DNA of 7,649 nt from assembly GCA_005879015.1 (NCBI GenBank), contig VBMC01000105.1, forward strand, positions 1 to 7,649. The letters are read 5' to 3'. The position numbers and the translations under genes were made by a program. Source of the DNA: Methanobacteriota archaeon (GTDB lineage: Archaea > Thermoplasmatota > Thermoplasmata > RBG-16-68-12). The notes beneath the pieces are model-generated. The model saw only the letters and a program-made list of their open reading frames with translations, did not search any database and was not told the DNA's origin. Positions 1 through 5,788 of this stretch are shown here, piece by piece (the first letter of the stretch is position 1; every line of letters begins with the position of its first letter).

Positions 1-536
1 CTCAACACGTCCTCGAGGCGCATCGCCACATCGAGCGTCGCGGCCATTCCGTCGAGGTACATTTGGATCGTCCGACGAGACACGCCCGCAATTTCCGCGA
101 GGGCCCCCAGGGACAAGCCGCGTTCGTCTCGCATCCGGCGCAGTGCCGCCGCATCGAGCCGGACATAGAGGCCTCCCGGCGCCGAGAACAGGAAGGGCGG
201 GACACCCTCCTCCAGGAATTCGAGGAGCGTGCTCCGACAGAGGATGGGCACGCCAAACCGGCTGTAGATTACGCCGTCCTCCAGGCTGCCCGTGCCGCTG
301 CGCTCTCCGACGACGAGGGGCGAGCCTTCGAGCGTCCGCGCGATCGCCTTGAGCTCCTGGGCCGTTTCCTTGCTCAGCGCATCGACGTTCTGGAAGACTT
401 TCACGATCAACAACGTGTCATCGCGCCGCGCGACGAGGTCGAAGCAGAGTCCGCGCTCGCCATGAGGCCGGGAAAGGAAGAAGCCCGTCTTTGCCAAAGC
501 CTCCCGCGTCTCCTTCACGAGGGCGTCGCGTTTCAC
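1..536 (-). CDS. Archaeal HTH (Xre-like) transcriptional regulator, COG1395-like, C-terminus cut by window edge
   Basis: Predicted DNA-binding transcriptional regulator. Translation gives 178 residues before the window ends. The N-terminal part (about residues 1-125) is a mixed alpha/beta domain with the segment CFDLVARRDDTLLIVKVFQN (31-50), which loosely recalls nuclease-like folds; I infer no cleavage activity. Residues about 132-163 form a lambda-repressor/Xre-type helix-turn-helix (LRRMRDERGLSLGALAEIAG, then VSRRTIQMYLDG). This arrangement matches the archaeal 'putative HTH-type transcriptional regulatory protein' family, whose members are about 300 residues, so perhaps 120-140 residues lie outside the window. 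The start is GTG at 536-534: an in-frame TGA sits two codons upstream and no ATG lies in frame. A TATA-like box centred about 28 bases upstream puts the transcript start almost on the GTG, so the message is probably leaderless. It diverges from endA. Target genes are unknown. Confidence 0.82.
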   Translation of the reverse strand, partial: MKRDALVKETREALAKTGFFLSRPHGERGLCFDLVARRDDTLLIVKVFQNVDALSKETAQELKAIARTLEGSPLVVGERSGTGSLEDGVIYSRFGVPILCRSTLLEFLEEGVPPFLFSAPGGLYVRLDAAALRRMRDERGLSLGALAEIAGVSRRTIQMYLDGMAATLDVAMRLEDVL

Positions 537-559
537 GGGTCATTCATCGTGTAAGCTTC

Positions 560-567
560 TATATAAA
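560..567 (-). promoter_or_regulatory. TATA box for the HTH regulator gene
   Basis: On the minus strand the sequence reads TTTATATA, a near-consensus archaeal TATA box. Its centre is about 28 bases upstream of the GTG start at 536, the spacing expected between a TATA box and the transcription start. This supports leaderless transcription of the regulator. No promoter mapping is available. Confidence 0.72.
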
Positions 568-591
568 CACCATGGAACGGGTTTTCTCAGA

Positions 592-612
592 GGCCTAGGC
601 CCGACTCGGGCC
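592..612. repeat. GGCC-rich overlapping inverted repeats in the divergent regulator/endA promoter
   Basis: Two overlapping symmetric elements are visible. Bases 592-601 are the perfect palindrome GGCCTAGGCC. Bases 598-612 are an inverted repeat with 7-base arms (GGCCCGA and TCGGGCC) around one central base. They lie between the two TATA-like boxes and upstream of both, ending 8 bases before the endA box. That position suits a binding site for a dimeric regulator, possibly the adjacent HTH protein acting on its own promoter. This role is inference; GC-rich DNA also yields such symmetry by chance. Confidence 0.4.
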
Positions 613-620
613 GTCGAACC

Positions 621-627
621 CTTTATC
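621..627 (+). promoter_or_regulatory. Probable TATA box for endA
   Basis: CTTTATC is the only AT-rich stretch close upstream of endA. Its centre is about 30 bases before the ATG at 654, predicting a transcript with only a few leader bases. No Shine-Dalgarno-like sequence precedes the ATG, which agrees with a nearly leaderless message. Confidence 0.6.
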
Positions 628-653
628 GCGGGGGCCCCGCTTGGCCGGACCGC

Positions 654-1706
654 ATGCCGGGGGAGTTGTCCGTGGACCGCGTCGTCGTCGAGGACGCCCC
701 GGAGGCGAGCGCGCTGTACAACCGGGGGTACTTCGGGACCCCGCGCTCCGGCGGCGGCCTTGAGCTAGACCTCCTGGAGGCCGTATACCTGGTCGAAGCG
801 GAACGCCTCGAGGTGCGACGCGGAGGCAGGGCCGTTTCCGCACGGGACCTCTTCCGGGCGGCCGGCACCGCGGTTCCGTCGTTCGAGATCCTCTACCTCG
901 TCTACCGGGATCTGCGGCAACGGGGATACATCGTGGAATCCCGGAGCGGCTCGGTCGACTTCCAGGTGTACCCGCGGGGAGGCGCCCCGAAGAAGACGCC
1001 GAGCAAGTACTGGGTCCGGGCGCTGAGCGAACGGGCCGTGTTCGACCTGGCGGAGCTCCTGGAACGCGCCGAGGAAGCGGCCGCGGTCCGCAAGACCCTC
1101 CTCCTGGGCCTCGTCGACGAGGAGAGCGACCTGACCTACTATAACGTCCGGGAGGCCCTTCCGACCGGCCATCGCCCGATCGGCACGCCCAACGAGCGGG
1201 TCGTCGTGCACTTCCTCGGGGACCGCGCCGTCGTGATTGACGAGGCCCAAGGGCGTGCCCTCCACGAGGCCGGGTTCTTCGGCAAGATGATCGGACGTCG
1301 GTTGCAGCTCAGCCTGTTGGAGACCGCGTTCCTCCTGAAGGGCGGGTTCGCGGAGGTCCGGAATGCGGACACGGACCGGCCGATCGGGCTCGCGCGCCTG
1401 ACGAAAGAAGCGAAGGAGATCCAGCCGGACTTCGACCTGCGCCTCCGGGCCTACGAGGACCTGACGGGTCGTGGCGTGATTTCCAAGACGGGTTTCAAGT
1501 ACGGCTCCCACTTCCGCGCGTACGAAGGGGATCCGGAGACGCACCATGCCAAATACCTGGTCCACGTGGTCCCGAAAGGCCATCGAGGGGCGTGGCCGGA
1601 GATCAGCCGGGCCGTGCGCCTCGCTCATGGGGTGAAGAAGCAAATCCTCTTCGGCGAGGTCGGCGACGGCGTTCGGTACGTGAAGCTCGAACGGGTCCGC
1701 CCGTGA
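654..1706 (+). CDS. endA: tRNA-splicing endonuclease (tRNA-intron lyase), duplicated two-subunit-type
   Basis: Cuts introns out of precursor tRNAs (and rRNA) at the bulge-helix-bulge fold, leaving 2',3'-cyclic phosphate ends. The 350-residue protein holds two tandem copies of the EndA unit. Compare LYNRGYFGTPRSGGGLELDL (21-40) with LHEAGFFGKMIGRRLQLSLL (203-222), each followed by a winged-helix-like N-domain and a nuclease domain. The second half has the full catalytic triad: Tyr290, His298 in HHAKYLVH, and Lys329 in VKKQILFG. The first half keeps Tyr106 and Lys147 at the matching places but has Pro116 where His is needed, so it is probably structural only. This matches the duplicated homodimeric class known from Archaeoglobus and Thermoplasma, although 350 residues is somewhat longer than those. 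The ATG at 654 is chosen from the TATA spacing and the fit of the N-terminus. Transcribed divergently from the HTH regulator. Confidence 0.93.
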   Translation: MPGELSVDRVVVEDAPEASALYNRGYFGTPRSGGGLELDLLEAVYLVEAERLEVRRGGRAVSARDLFRAAGTAVPSFEILYLVYRDLRQRGYIVESRSGSVDFQVYPRGGAPKKTPSKYWVRALSERAVFDLAELLERAEEAAAVRKTLLLGLVDEESDLTYYNVREALPTGHRPIGTPNERVVVHFLGDRAVVIDEAQGRALHEAGFFGKMIGRRLQLSLLETAFLLKGGFAEVRNADTDRPIGLARLTKEAKEIQPDFDLRLRAYEDLTGRGVISKTGFKYGSHFRAYEGDPETHHAKYLVHVVPKGHRGAWPEISRAVRLAHGVKKQILFGEVGDGVRYVKLERVRP

Positions 1707-1728
1707 GGAGTCGCGCCCCTTTGATTCA

Positions 1729-1754
1729 TACCTCTACTTAGAGGTACGCAGAGG
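1729..1754. repeat. Inverted repeat plus extra half-site upstream of the DUF72 gene
   Basis: TACCTCTA (1729-1736) and TAGAGGTA (1739-1746) are perfect 8-base inverted arms around a CT centre. A further AGAGG at 1750-1754 repeats the AGAGG at 1740-1744 with a 10-base period, one helical turn. The element is 22 bases after the endA stop and about 50 bases before the DUF72 start. It is also the most AT-rich part of the gap, so the DUF72 promoter may lie in or beside it. It could be an operator for a dimeric regulator. A terminator hairpin for endA is less likely because no T-run follows. The rest of the 92-base gap shows nothing recognisable. Confidence 0.45.
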
Positions 1755-1798
1755 ATCCGTCGCCCTCGGGTGCGCAAGAACCATCTTCCTCCGCCTCT

Positions 1799-2629
1799 AT
1801 GGGCGGGCCCGTGGACCTGCGCATCGGGTGCGTCGGCTACTCGTACGACTTCTGGGTGGGCCCCTTCTACCCGCGACACACGCCGCAGGCCGATTTCCTC
1901 CGGCTGTACAGCAAGGTGTTCGACCTCGTGGAGATCGACTCGACGTTCTACACGATTCCGTCCCCGGAGGCGATTCGATCGTGGCGCGACTCCGTTCCCG
2001 AGTCCTTCCTGTTCGCCGCGAAGTTCCCCCGCTTCATCACCCATGAGAATGCGCTTCGTCCGACCCGGGAGTCCCTCGATCGTTTTTTCCGGTCGATCGG
2101 CGAGCTGCGACCGAAGGTCGCGACCCTCGTGGTCCAACTCCCGCCGTTTTTGCACCACGACGACGGCCGGGACCGCCTGCTCGCGTTCCTCGATAGCGCT
2201 CCCAGGGACTACCGGTACGCGGTCGAATTCCGTCACGGCTCTTGGATGCGACCGGACATCTTCGAGGCCCTGCGACGGCGGGAGGTGGCGCTCGTCTGGA
2301 ACGAAGTGCAGTACCTGAACACGACCCCGGAAATCACCGCGGATTTCGTCTACCTCCGGTTCATCGGCGATCGTTCCCTGAGCGATCTGGGTCGCGTCCA
2401 GATTGACCGCACTACGGAGATGGAGAAATGGGCCGGCCGACTCCGATTGGTGGAGGACCGGGTCGCCCGCGCGTACGTCCTGTTCAACAACCACTTCGCG
2501 GGTTTCGGGCCTGCGGGCGCCGATCAGTTCCGGAGGATCCTCGGCCTCCCGGCCGTGGACTTCGCCGCGATTCACGCCCCGGAGCGGGGCCAGAAACGGC
2601 TCCTCGAGTTCGGCGAAGCGGGCTCATGA
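1799..2629 (+). CDS. DUF72 / YecE-like family protein
   Basis: A 276-residue protein of the DUF72 (YecE) family, a TIM-barrel fold of unknown biochemical role found in bacteria and archaea. The length is normal for the family. Conserved stretches are visible in order: RIGCVGYSY near the N-terminus (8-16), VEIDSTFYTIPS (44-55), AAKFPRFITH (73-82), VVQLPPF (111-117), EFRHGSW (143-149), YLRFIG (185-190) and NNHFAGFGPAGA (230-241). The conserved acidic and aromatic residues suggest a binding pocket, but no catalytic mechanism is established. Start ATG at 1799; GTG four codons later is an equally workable start, and an in-frame TAG at 1739 rules out longer versions. No Shine-Dalgarno site precedes either. 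The gene is in the same direction as endA, but the 92-base gap with an inverted repeat suggests its own promoter. Its stop overlaps the stop of the convergent HAD gene. Confidence 0.9.
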   Translation: MGGPVDLRIGCVGYSYDFWVGPFYPRHTPQADFLRLYSKVFDLVEIDSTFYTIPSPEAIRSWRDSVPESFLFAAKFPRFITHENALRPTRESLDRFFRSIGELRPKVATLVVQLPPFLHHDDGRDRLLAFLDSAPRDYRYAVEFRHGSWMRPDIFEALRRREVALVWNEVQYLNTTPEITADFVYLRFIGDRSLSDLGRVQIDRTTEMEKWAGRLRLVEDRVARAYVLFNNHFAGFGPAGADQFRRILGLPAVDFAAIHAPERGQKRLLEFGEAGS

Positions 2630-3230
2630 CGGATGGGAGGAGGTCCAGGTCTCGACCCAGTGCGGGAGTCCCGCCAGGTTTCGGAGGGTCGCCGTCACAT
2701 AGGAAGGCATCGACTCCGGACGATGCGCCCCCTTGCGATCCAGCAGCAATGCGACGATGCCGACGGAGGCCGCAGCCTCCAGGTAGTCCAGGCGGTCGTC
2801 GACTAGCACGCAGTCGCCGGCTCTCGCAGCGACGAACTTCGGGACGTCGGCCCAATACGCGGGCTGGCTCTTGTGCGCATGTTGGGAGTGCCCGCTGAAG
2901 ATCCCGTCGATCAGGCTCGCAAGGCCTGCCCCCCGCAGAGCCGCCTCGTTTGTCTCGCTCCCTCCCGTGGCGACGTACACATGGTGGCCCTCGGCACGAA
3001 GCCGCTCGATCGCGGATCGTGCGTCCGGGTACCGCGCGTTGACGCGGGCCAGCGCCTCACGTTCGAGTTCGCGGGAGAGGACGAGCGGCTCCGCCGGCCT
3101 CGCATCGATGCCGAGACGCTCGAACATCTCGAGCAGATGCTGCGCGTCGAGCTCGTCGACGACCTCGATATCCGAGGAACGTCTTCTCGTGATCGAGGAG
3201 GACGCCATACAGATCCAACAGGACGTACAC
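2624..3230 (-). pseudogene. HAD-superfamily hydrolase, disrupted by a frame change near the N-terminus
   Basis: Haloacid-dehalogenase-like hydrolase, normally a Mg-dependent phosphatase or dehalogenase acting through an aspartyl intermediate. Two frames are needed to rebuild it. From GTG at 3230 one frame reads VYVLLDLYGVLLDHEKTFLG, which is HAD motif I with the nucleophile Asp6. That frame then degenerates into Arg/Ala-rich sequence and stops at 3057. The next frame carries EVVDELDAQHLLEMFERLG, motif II (HVYVATGGSETNE), the motif III lysine (AHKSQPAYWADV) and motif IV (CVLVDDRLDYLEAA), ending with TGA at 2624. That second frame alone could start at ATG 3208 (194 residues) but would lack motif I. 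The switch lies about 3160-3190 and needs one surplus base, or a deletion not divisible by three. The joined protein is about 203 residues with a short link after motif I, so part of the cap may also be missing. Pseudogene, sequencing error and +1 recoding are all possible. Confidence 0.75.
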
Positions 3231-3253
3231 GGCCGCCTCGTCGGAGTTGGGGA

Positions 3254-3271
3254 TTGCGCTTAAGTTTTGCG
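3254..3271. promoter_or_regulatory. Single TATA-like element between the divergent HAD and DUF1028 genes
   Basis: The 66-base gap between the HAD GTG (3230) and the DUF1028 ATG (3297) has one AT-rich core, the palindrome CTTAAG at 3259-3264, flanked by direct repeats TTGCG at 3254-3258 and 3267-3271. The core is about 32 bases from the GTG on the minus strand and about 35 from the ATG on the plus strand. It can therefore act as a TATA box both ways, with leaders of only about 4-9 bases. The minus-strand side (CGCAAAACTTAAG) has the better purine-rich BRE-like flank. This is inferred from spacing only. Confidence 0.5.
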
Positions 3272-3296
3272 GGAAGCGAGAATAACCGGCAAGCCG

Positions 3297-4196
3297 ATGT
3301 CCCGACCCATGCCACGGCCCCGGCCGTCGACCTTCAGCATCGTCGGGTTCGATCCCAAGACGAAGGACCTCGGCATCGCGGTCGAATCGAAGTTCGTCGC
3401 CGTCGGAGCCGTTGTGCCCTTCGCCCGTGCCGGGGTCGGCGCCGTCGCGACCCAATCGTACGCGAACACGACGTACGGCCCGAAGGCCCTCGCCCTGCTG
3501 AAGCAGCGTGTCGCACCGAAGGATGCGCTGCAACGTCTCGTGAAGGCCGATAAGGAAGCCGCACAACGGCAAGCGGGCGTCGTGGATGCGCACGGCCGGG
3601 CGGCCTCGTATACCGGGAAGGAATGCTTTCCATGGGCCGGCCATCTCGTCGGCCGGAATTACGCATGCCAAGGAAACCTCCTGGCGGGCGAAGACGTCGT
3701 GAAGGAGATGGGCCAAGCGTTCGAAGGGACGCAGGGAGATCTTCCGGTCCGACTCCTCGCGGCCCTCAGCGCCGGACAGCGTGCGGGCGGCGACAAGCGA
3801 GGGCAACAGTCCGCGGCACTCCTGGTTGTCCGCGACCGGGGTGGCTACGGCGGGTTCAATGACCGCTGGATCGACATCCGAGTCGACGATCATCCGGAAC
3901 CGATCGAGGAGATGATCCGGGTCTTCAACGTCTACGACGTGACCTTGTTGAACCGCGAGGATCCGAAAGACGTCCTCCCGCTGAACGCGAACGTGGTGCG
4001 CGAGATTCAAGCCGGGCTCTCGGCCCTCGGCTTCTATCGCGGCGCTTCCTCCGGCAAGTTCGATACGAAGACGAAGTCCGCATTCGAGGCGTGGGCTTCG
4101 TTGAACAACTACGAGAACAAGATCCGAACGGACGGAAAGGTATGGGGCAGTGTCTTCCGGGCGTTCCGCGCGGCCGTGTCGGCGAAAGGCTCGTGA
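3297..4196 (+). CDS. DUF1028 (Ntn-hydrolase-like) protein with C-terminal putative peptidoglycan-binding-like domain
   Basis: A 299-residue protein. Residues 11-210 are a DUF1028 domain, recognisable from STFSIVGFDPKTKDLGIAVE (11-30), SKFVAVGAVVPFARAGVGAV (31-50), ATQSYAN (51-57), VVDAHGRAASYTG (95-107), CQGNLLAG (124-131) and GGDKRGQQSAALLVV (164-178). DUF1028 structures have an Ntn-hydrolase fold, so Thr12 may be the nucleophile after removal of a short Arg/Pro-rich leader (MSRPMPRPRPS); that is inference. Residues about 228-290 resemble the small helical domain called putative peptidoglycan-binding, often found behind DUF1028. No signal peptide or membrane segment is visible, so the protein looks cytoplasmic. 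ATG 3297 is preferred from TATA spacing; ATG 3309 is possible, and a TTG at 3267 would overlap the promoter. Substrate unknown. It diverges from the HAD gene and converges on the amidohydrolase gene across a 33-base gap that shows no clear terminator. Confidence 0.87.
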   Translation: MSRPMPRPRPSTFSIVGFDPKTKDLGIAVESKFVAVGAVVPFARAGVGAVATQSYANTTYGPKALALLKQRVAPKDALQRLVKADKEAAQRQAGVVDAHGRAASYTGKECFPWAGHLVGRNYACQGNLLAGEDVVKEMGQAFEGTQGDLPVRLLAALSAGQRAGGDKRGQQSAALLVVRDRGGYGGFNDRWIDIRVDDHPEPIEEMIRVFNVYDVTLLNREDPKDVLPLNANVVREIQAGLSALGFYRGASSGKFDTKTKSAFEAWASLNNYENKIRTDGKVWGSVFRAFRAAVSAKGS

Positions 4197-4229
4197 ACGG
4201 ACGGATCGTGTCGGGAGATGGCGGGCTCA

Positions 4230-5786
4230 TCAGGATTTTGACACGGGGAAAACGCGGGTTCCGCCTATCCACGTCTCTCTCACCCGACATCGATCGATGG
4301 TCTCCGGATTGCGAAACGGATCGCCTTCGAGGACGACGAAATCCGCTAACTTTCCCGTTTCCAGGGTGCCCTTCTGATGTTCTTCGAACGAAGCGTACGC
4401 GCCCCCCGCGGTGTAGGCCCGGAACGCCTCCTCCGGACTGAGTCGTTGGTCCTCGAAGTATCCGTTCACCGCCCAGTGAATTCCGTAGAGAGGTCCGTAT
4501 GGCATTCCATCGGACCCGAAACAGAGCGGGATGCCGAGGCGTGCGATGCGACGATACGGATTGTTGCGGGCCATCCGAATCGATCCGAGTCGGTCCTCGT
4601 AGACATCGCCCGGGCCGCTCCATTGTCCGATGAAGTTCGGTTGGCAACTGGCGACGAGGCCCGCTTGTTTGGTCCGCCGGAGGACCTCTTCGTCGGGTAG
4701 CTCATAGTGCTCGATCCGGTGACGCAACGTCTCTCGCGGATTTTCTTCTTCCACCGAGGCGAGCGTCTCCGTGACGAGGCGCACGGCCGCGTCCCCGATC
4801 GCGTGGGTCGCGGTCTGGAGCCCCGTCCGATGGGCCGTCTCCAGGGTCTCCCGAAGCTTGGAGGGGGGATGGACGAACATGCCGCGTTCTTTCGTCTGGC
4901 CTTCGTATGGGGCATCGAGCGCGGCCGTGAATGCTCCGAGGGATCCGTCGGAGAAGACCTTGACGGCTCCGAGACGAAGCCACTCGTCTCCGAGTCCGGA
5001 CTGGATTGCGGTTTGAGCGAGAGAGGCGGCTGCCGTGCCCGGGACCATGGCGTAGACTCGGAGTCGGAGGCCGCCCCTCCGATGGGCCCGCTGATAGGCC
5101 TGCCACGCCGGCATCGGGACGACATCGTGGATCGAGGTGATCCCAAGACGATGCGCCATCCGTGCGATCCTGGGAAGATTCCGTTCGATGACGGCCGGCC
5201 CTGATGCGAATCGGTCGTGGAGTTCGGAGAAGGCGTCTTCCTTCAGGATCCCGGTCGGCCTCCCCGAGCCGTCCACGTCGAATCCCCGAAGTCCGACCAG
5301 GTCGCGCGCGCGCTCGAGCGCCAGGGAGTTCACCGAGCCCATGTGGCAATCGATTCGTCGCGCGACGACAGGGTGGTCCGTCGAGACCCGATCCAGATCG
5401 GCCCGAGTCGGGTACCTCCGGTCGGTCCACTTCGCTTCATCCCAATCGATGCCGACGACCCATTCCCCTGTGGGCGTCCGCACCGCGGCCTTCCGGAGCC
5501 GTGCCAGGGCCTCTTCCATCGACCGAGTCCCGTTCAGGCGGGTCCATCCGATCTCTCCCGCGCTGTCGGCCATATGGGCATGCCCGTCGATGAAACCCGG
5601 AACCACGACTCGACCGTGGAGATCGATGCGACGCGTCCGCCGACCCGTCCATCGTTCCACCTGGGCCTCGGTCCCGACGGCGACGAAGCGATCGTCGCGG
5701 ATCGCCATGGCCTGTGCCCAAGGCCGAACGCGCGCGGCGGTGAAGATTCTCCCGCCGACGAACGCGAGGTCCGCCTCGCGGGCCAT
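4230..5786 (-). CDS. Amidohydrolase family 3 (YtcJ-like) metal-dependent hydrolase
   Basis: A 518-residue cytoplasmic amidohydrolase-superfamily enzyme of the YtcJ/amidohydrolase-3 group, expected to hydrolyse C-N bonds of amides such as N-substituted formamides; the true substrate cannot be read from sequence. The N-terminal beta-sandwich part (DLAFVGGRIFTAARVRPWAQ, 6-25) leads to the barrel with the metal-binding HxH motif GFIDGHAHM (His69, His71). Then come AVKVFSDGSLGAF (Lys276), THAIGDAA (His328), HRIEHYELPDEE (His360) and CFGSDGMPYGPLYG (Asp426). The C-terminal strand region GKLADFVVLEGDP (478-490) closes the sandwich. Length and all metal-site positions are normal for the family, so it looks intact. 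The ATG at 5786 is only 2 bases after the stop of the upstream aminotransferase gene, indicating co-transcription and perhaps translational coupling. No independent promoter is visible. Confidence 0.92.
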   Translation of the reverse strand: MAREADLAFVGGRIFTAARVRPWAQAMAIRDDRFVAVGTEAQVERWTGRRTRRIDLHGRVVVPGFIDGHAHMADSAGEIGWTRLNGTRSMEEALARLRKAAVRTPTGEWVVGIDWDEAKWTDRRYPTRADLDRVSTDHPVVARRIDCHMGSVNSLALERARDLVGLRGFDVDGSGRPTGILKEDAFSELHDRFASGPAVIERNLPRIARMAHRLGITSIHDVVPMPAWQAYQRAHRRGGLRLRVYAMVPGTAAASLAQTAIQSGLGDEWLRLGAVKVFSDGSLGAFTAALDAPYEGQTKERGMFVHPPSKLRETLETAHRTGLQTATHAIGDAAVRLVTETLASVEEENPRETLRHRIEHYELPDEEVLRRTKQAGLVASCQPNFIGQWSGPGDVYEDRLGSIRMARNNPYRRIARLGIPLCFGSDGMPYGPLYGIHWAVNGYFEDQRLSPEEAFRAYTAGGAYASFEEHQKGTLETGKLADFVVLEGDPFRNPETIDRCRVRETWIGGTRVFPVSKS

Positions 5787-5788
5787 GG

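Noticed and set aside
765..1643. Long open frame on the minus strand opposite endA (292 codons)
   Set aside because: Its translation has no recognisable motifs and is a codon-position shadow of the strongly supported endA gene in GC-rich DNA.
1729..1746. Inverted repeat as a transcription terminator of endA
   Set aside because: No T-rich tract follows, and the hairpin loop would be very short; a DNA-binding site or promoter element fits better.
1625..2575. Long open frame on the minus strand opposite the DUF72 gene (316 codons)
   Set aside because: Low-complexity, Arg/Glu/Val-rich translation with no family resemblance; it overlaps two real genes on the other strand.
3057..4010. Long minus-strand frame opposite DUF1028 (317 codons)
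   Set aside because: Only its end (about 3230 down to 3165) is real, as the HAD motif I segment. The rest mirrors the DUF1028 gene and crosses the divergent promoter.
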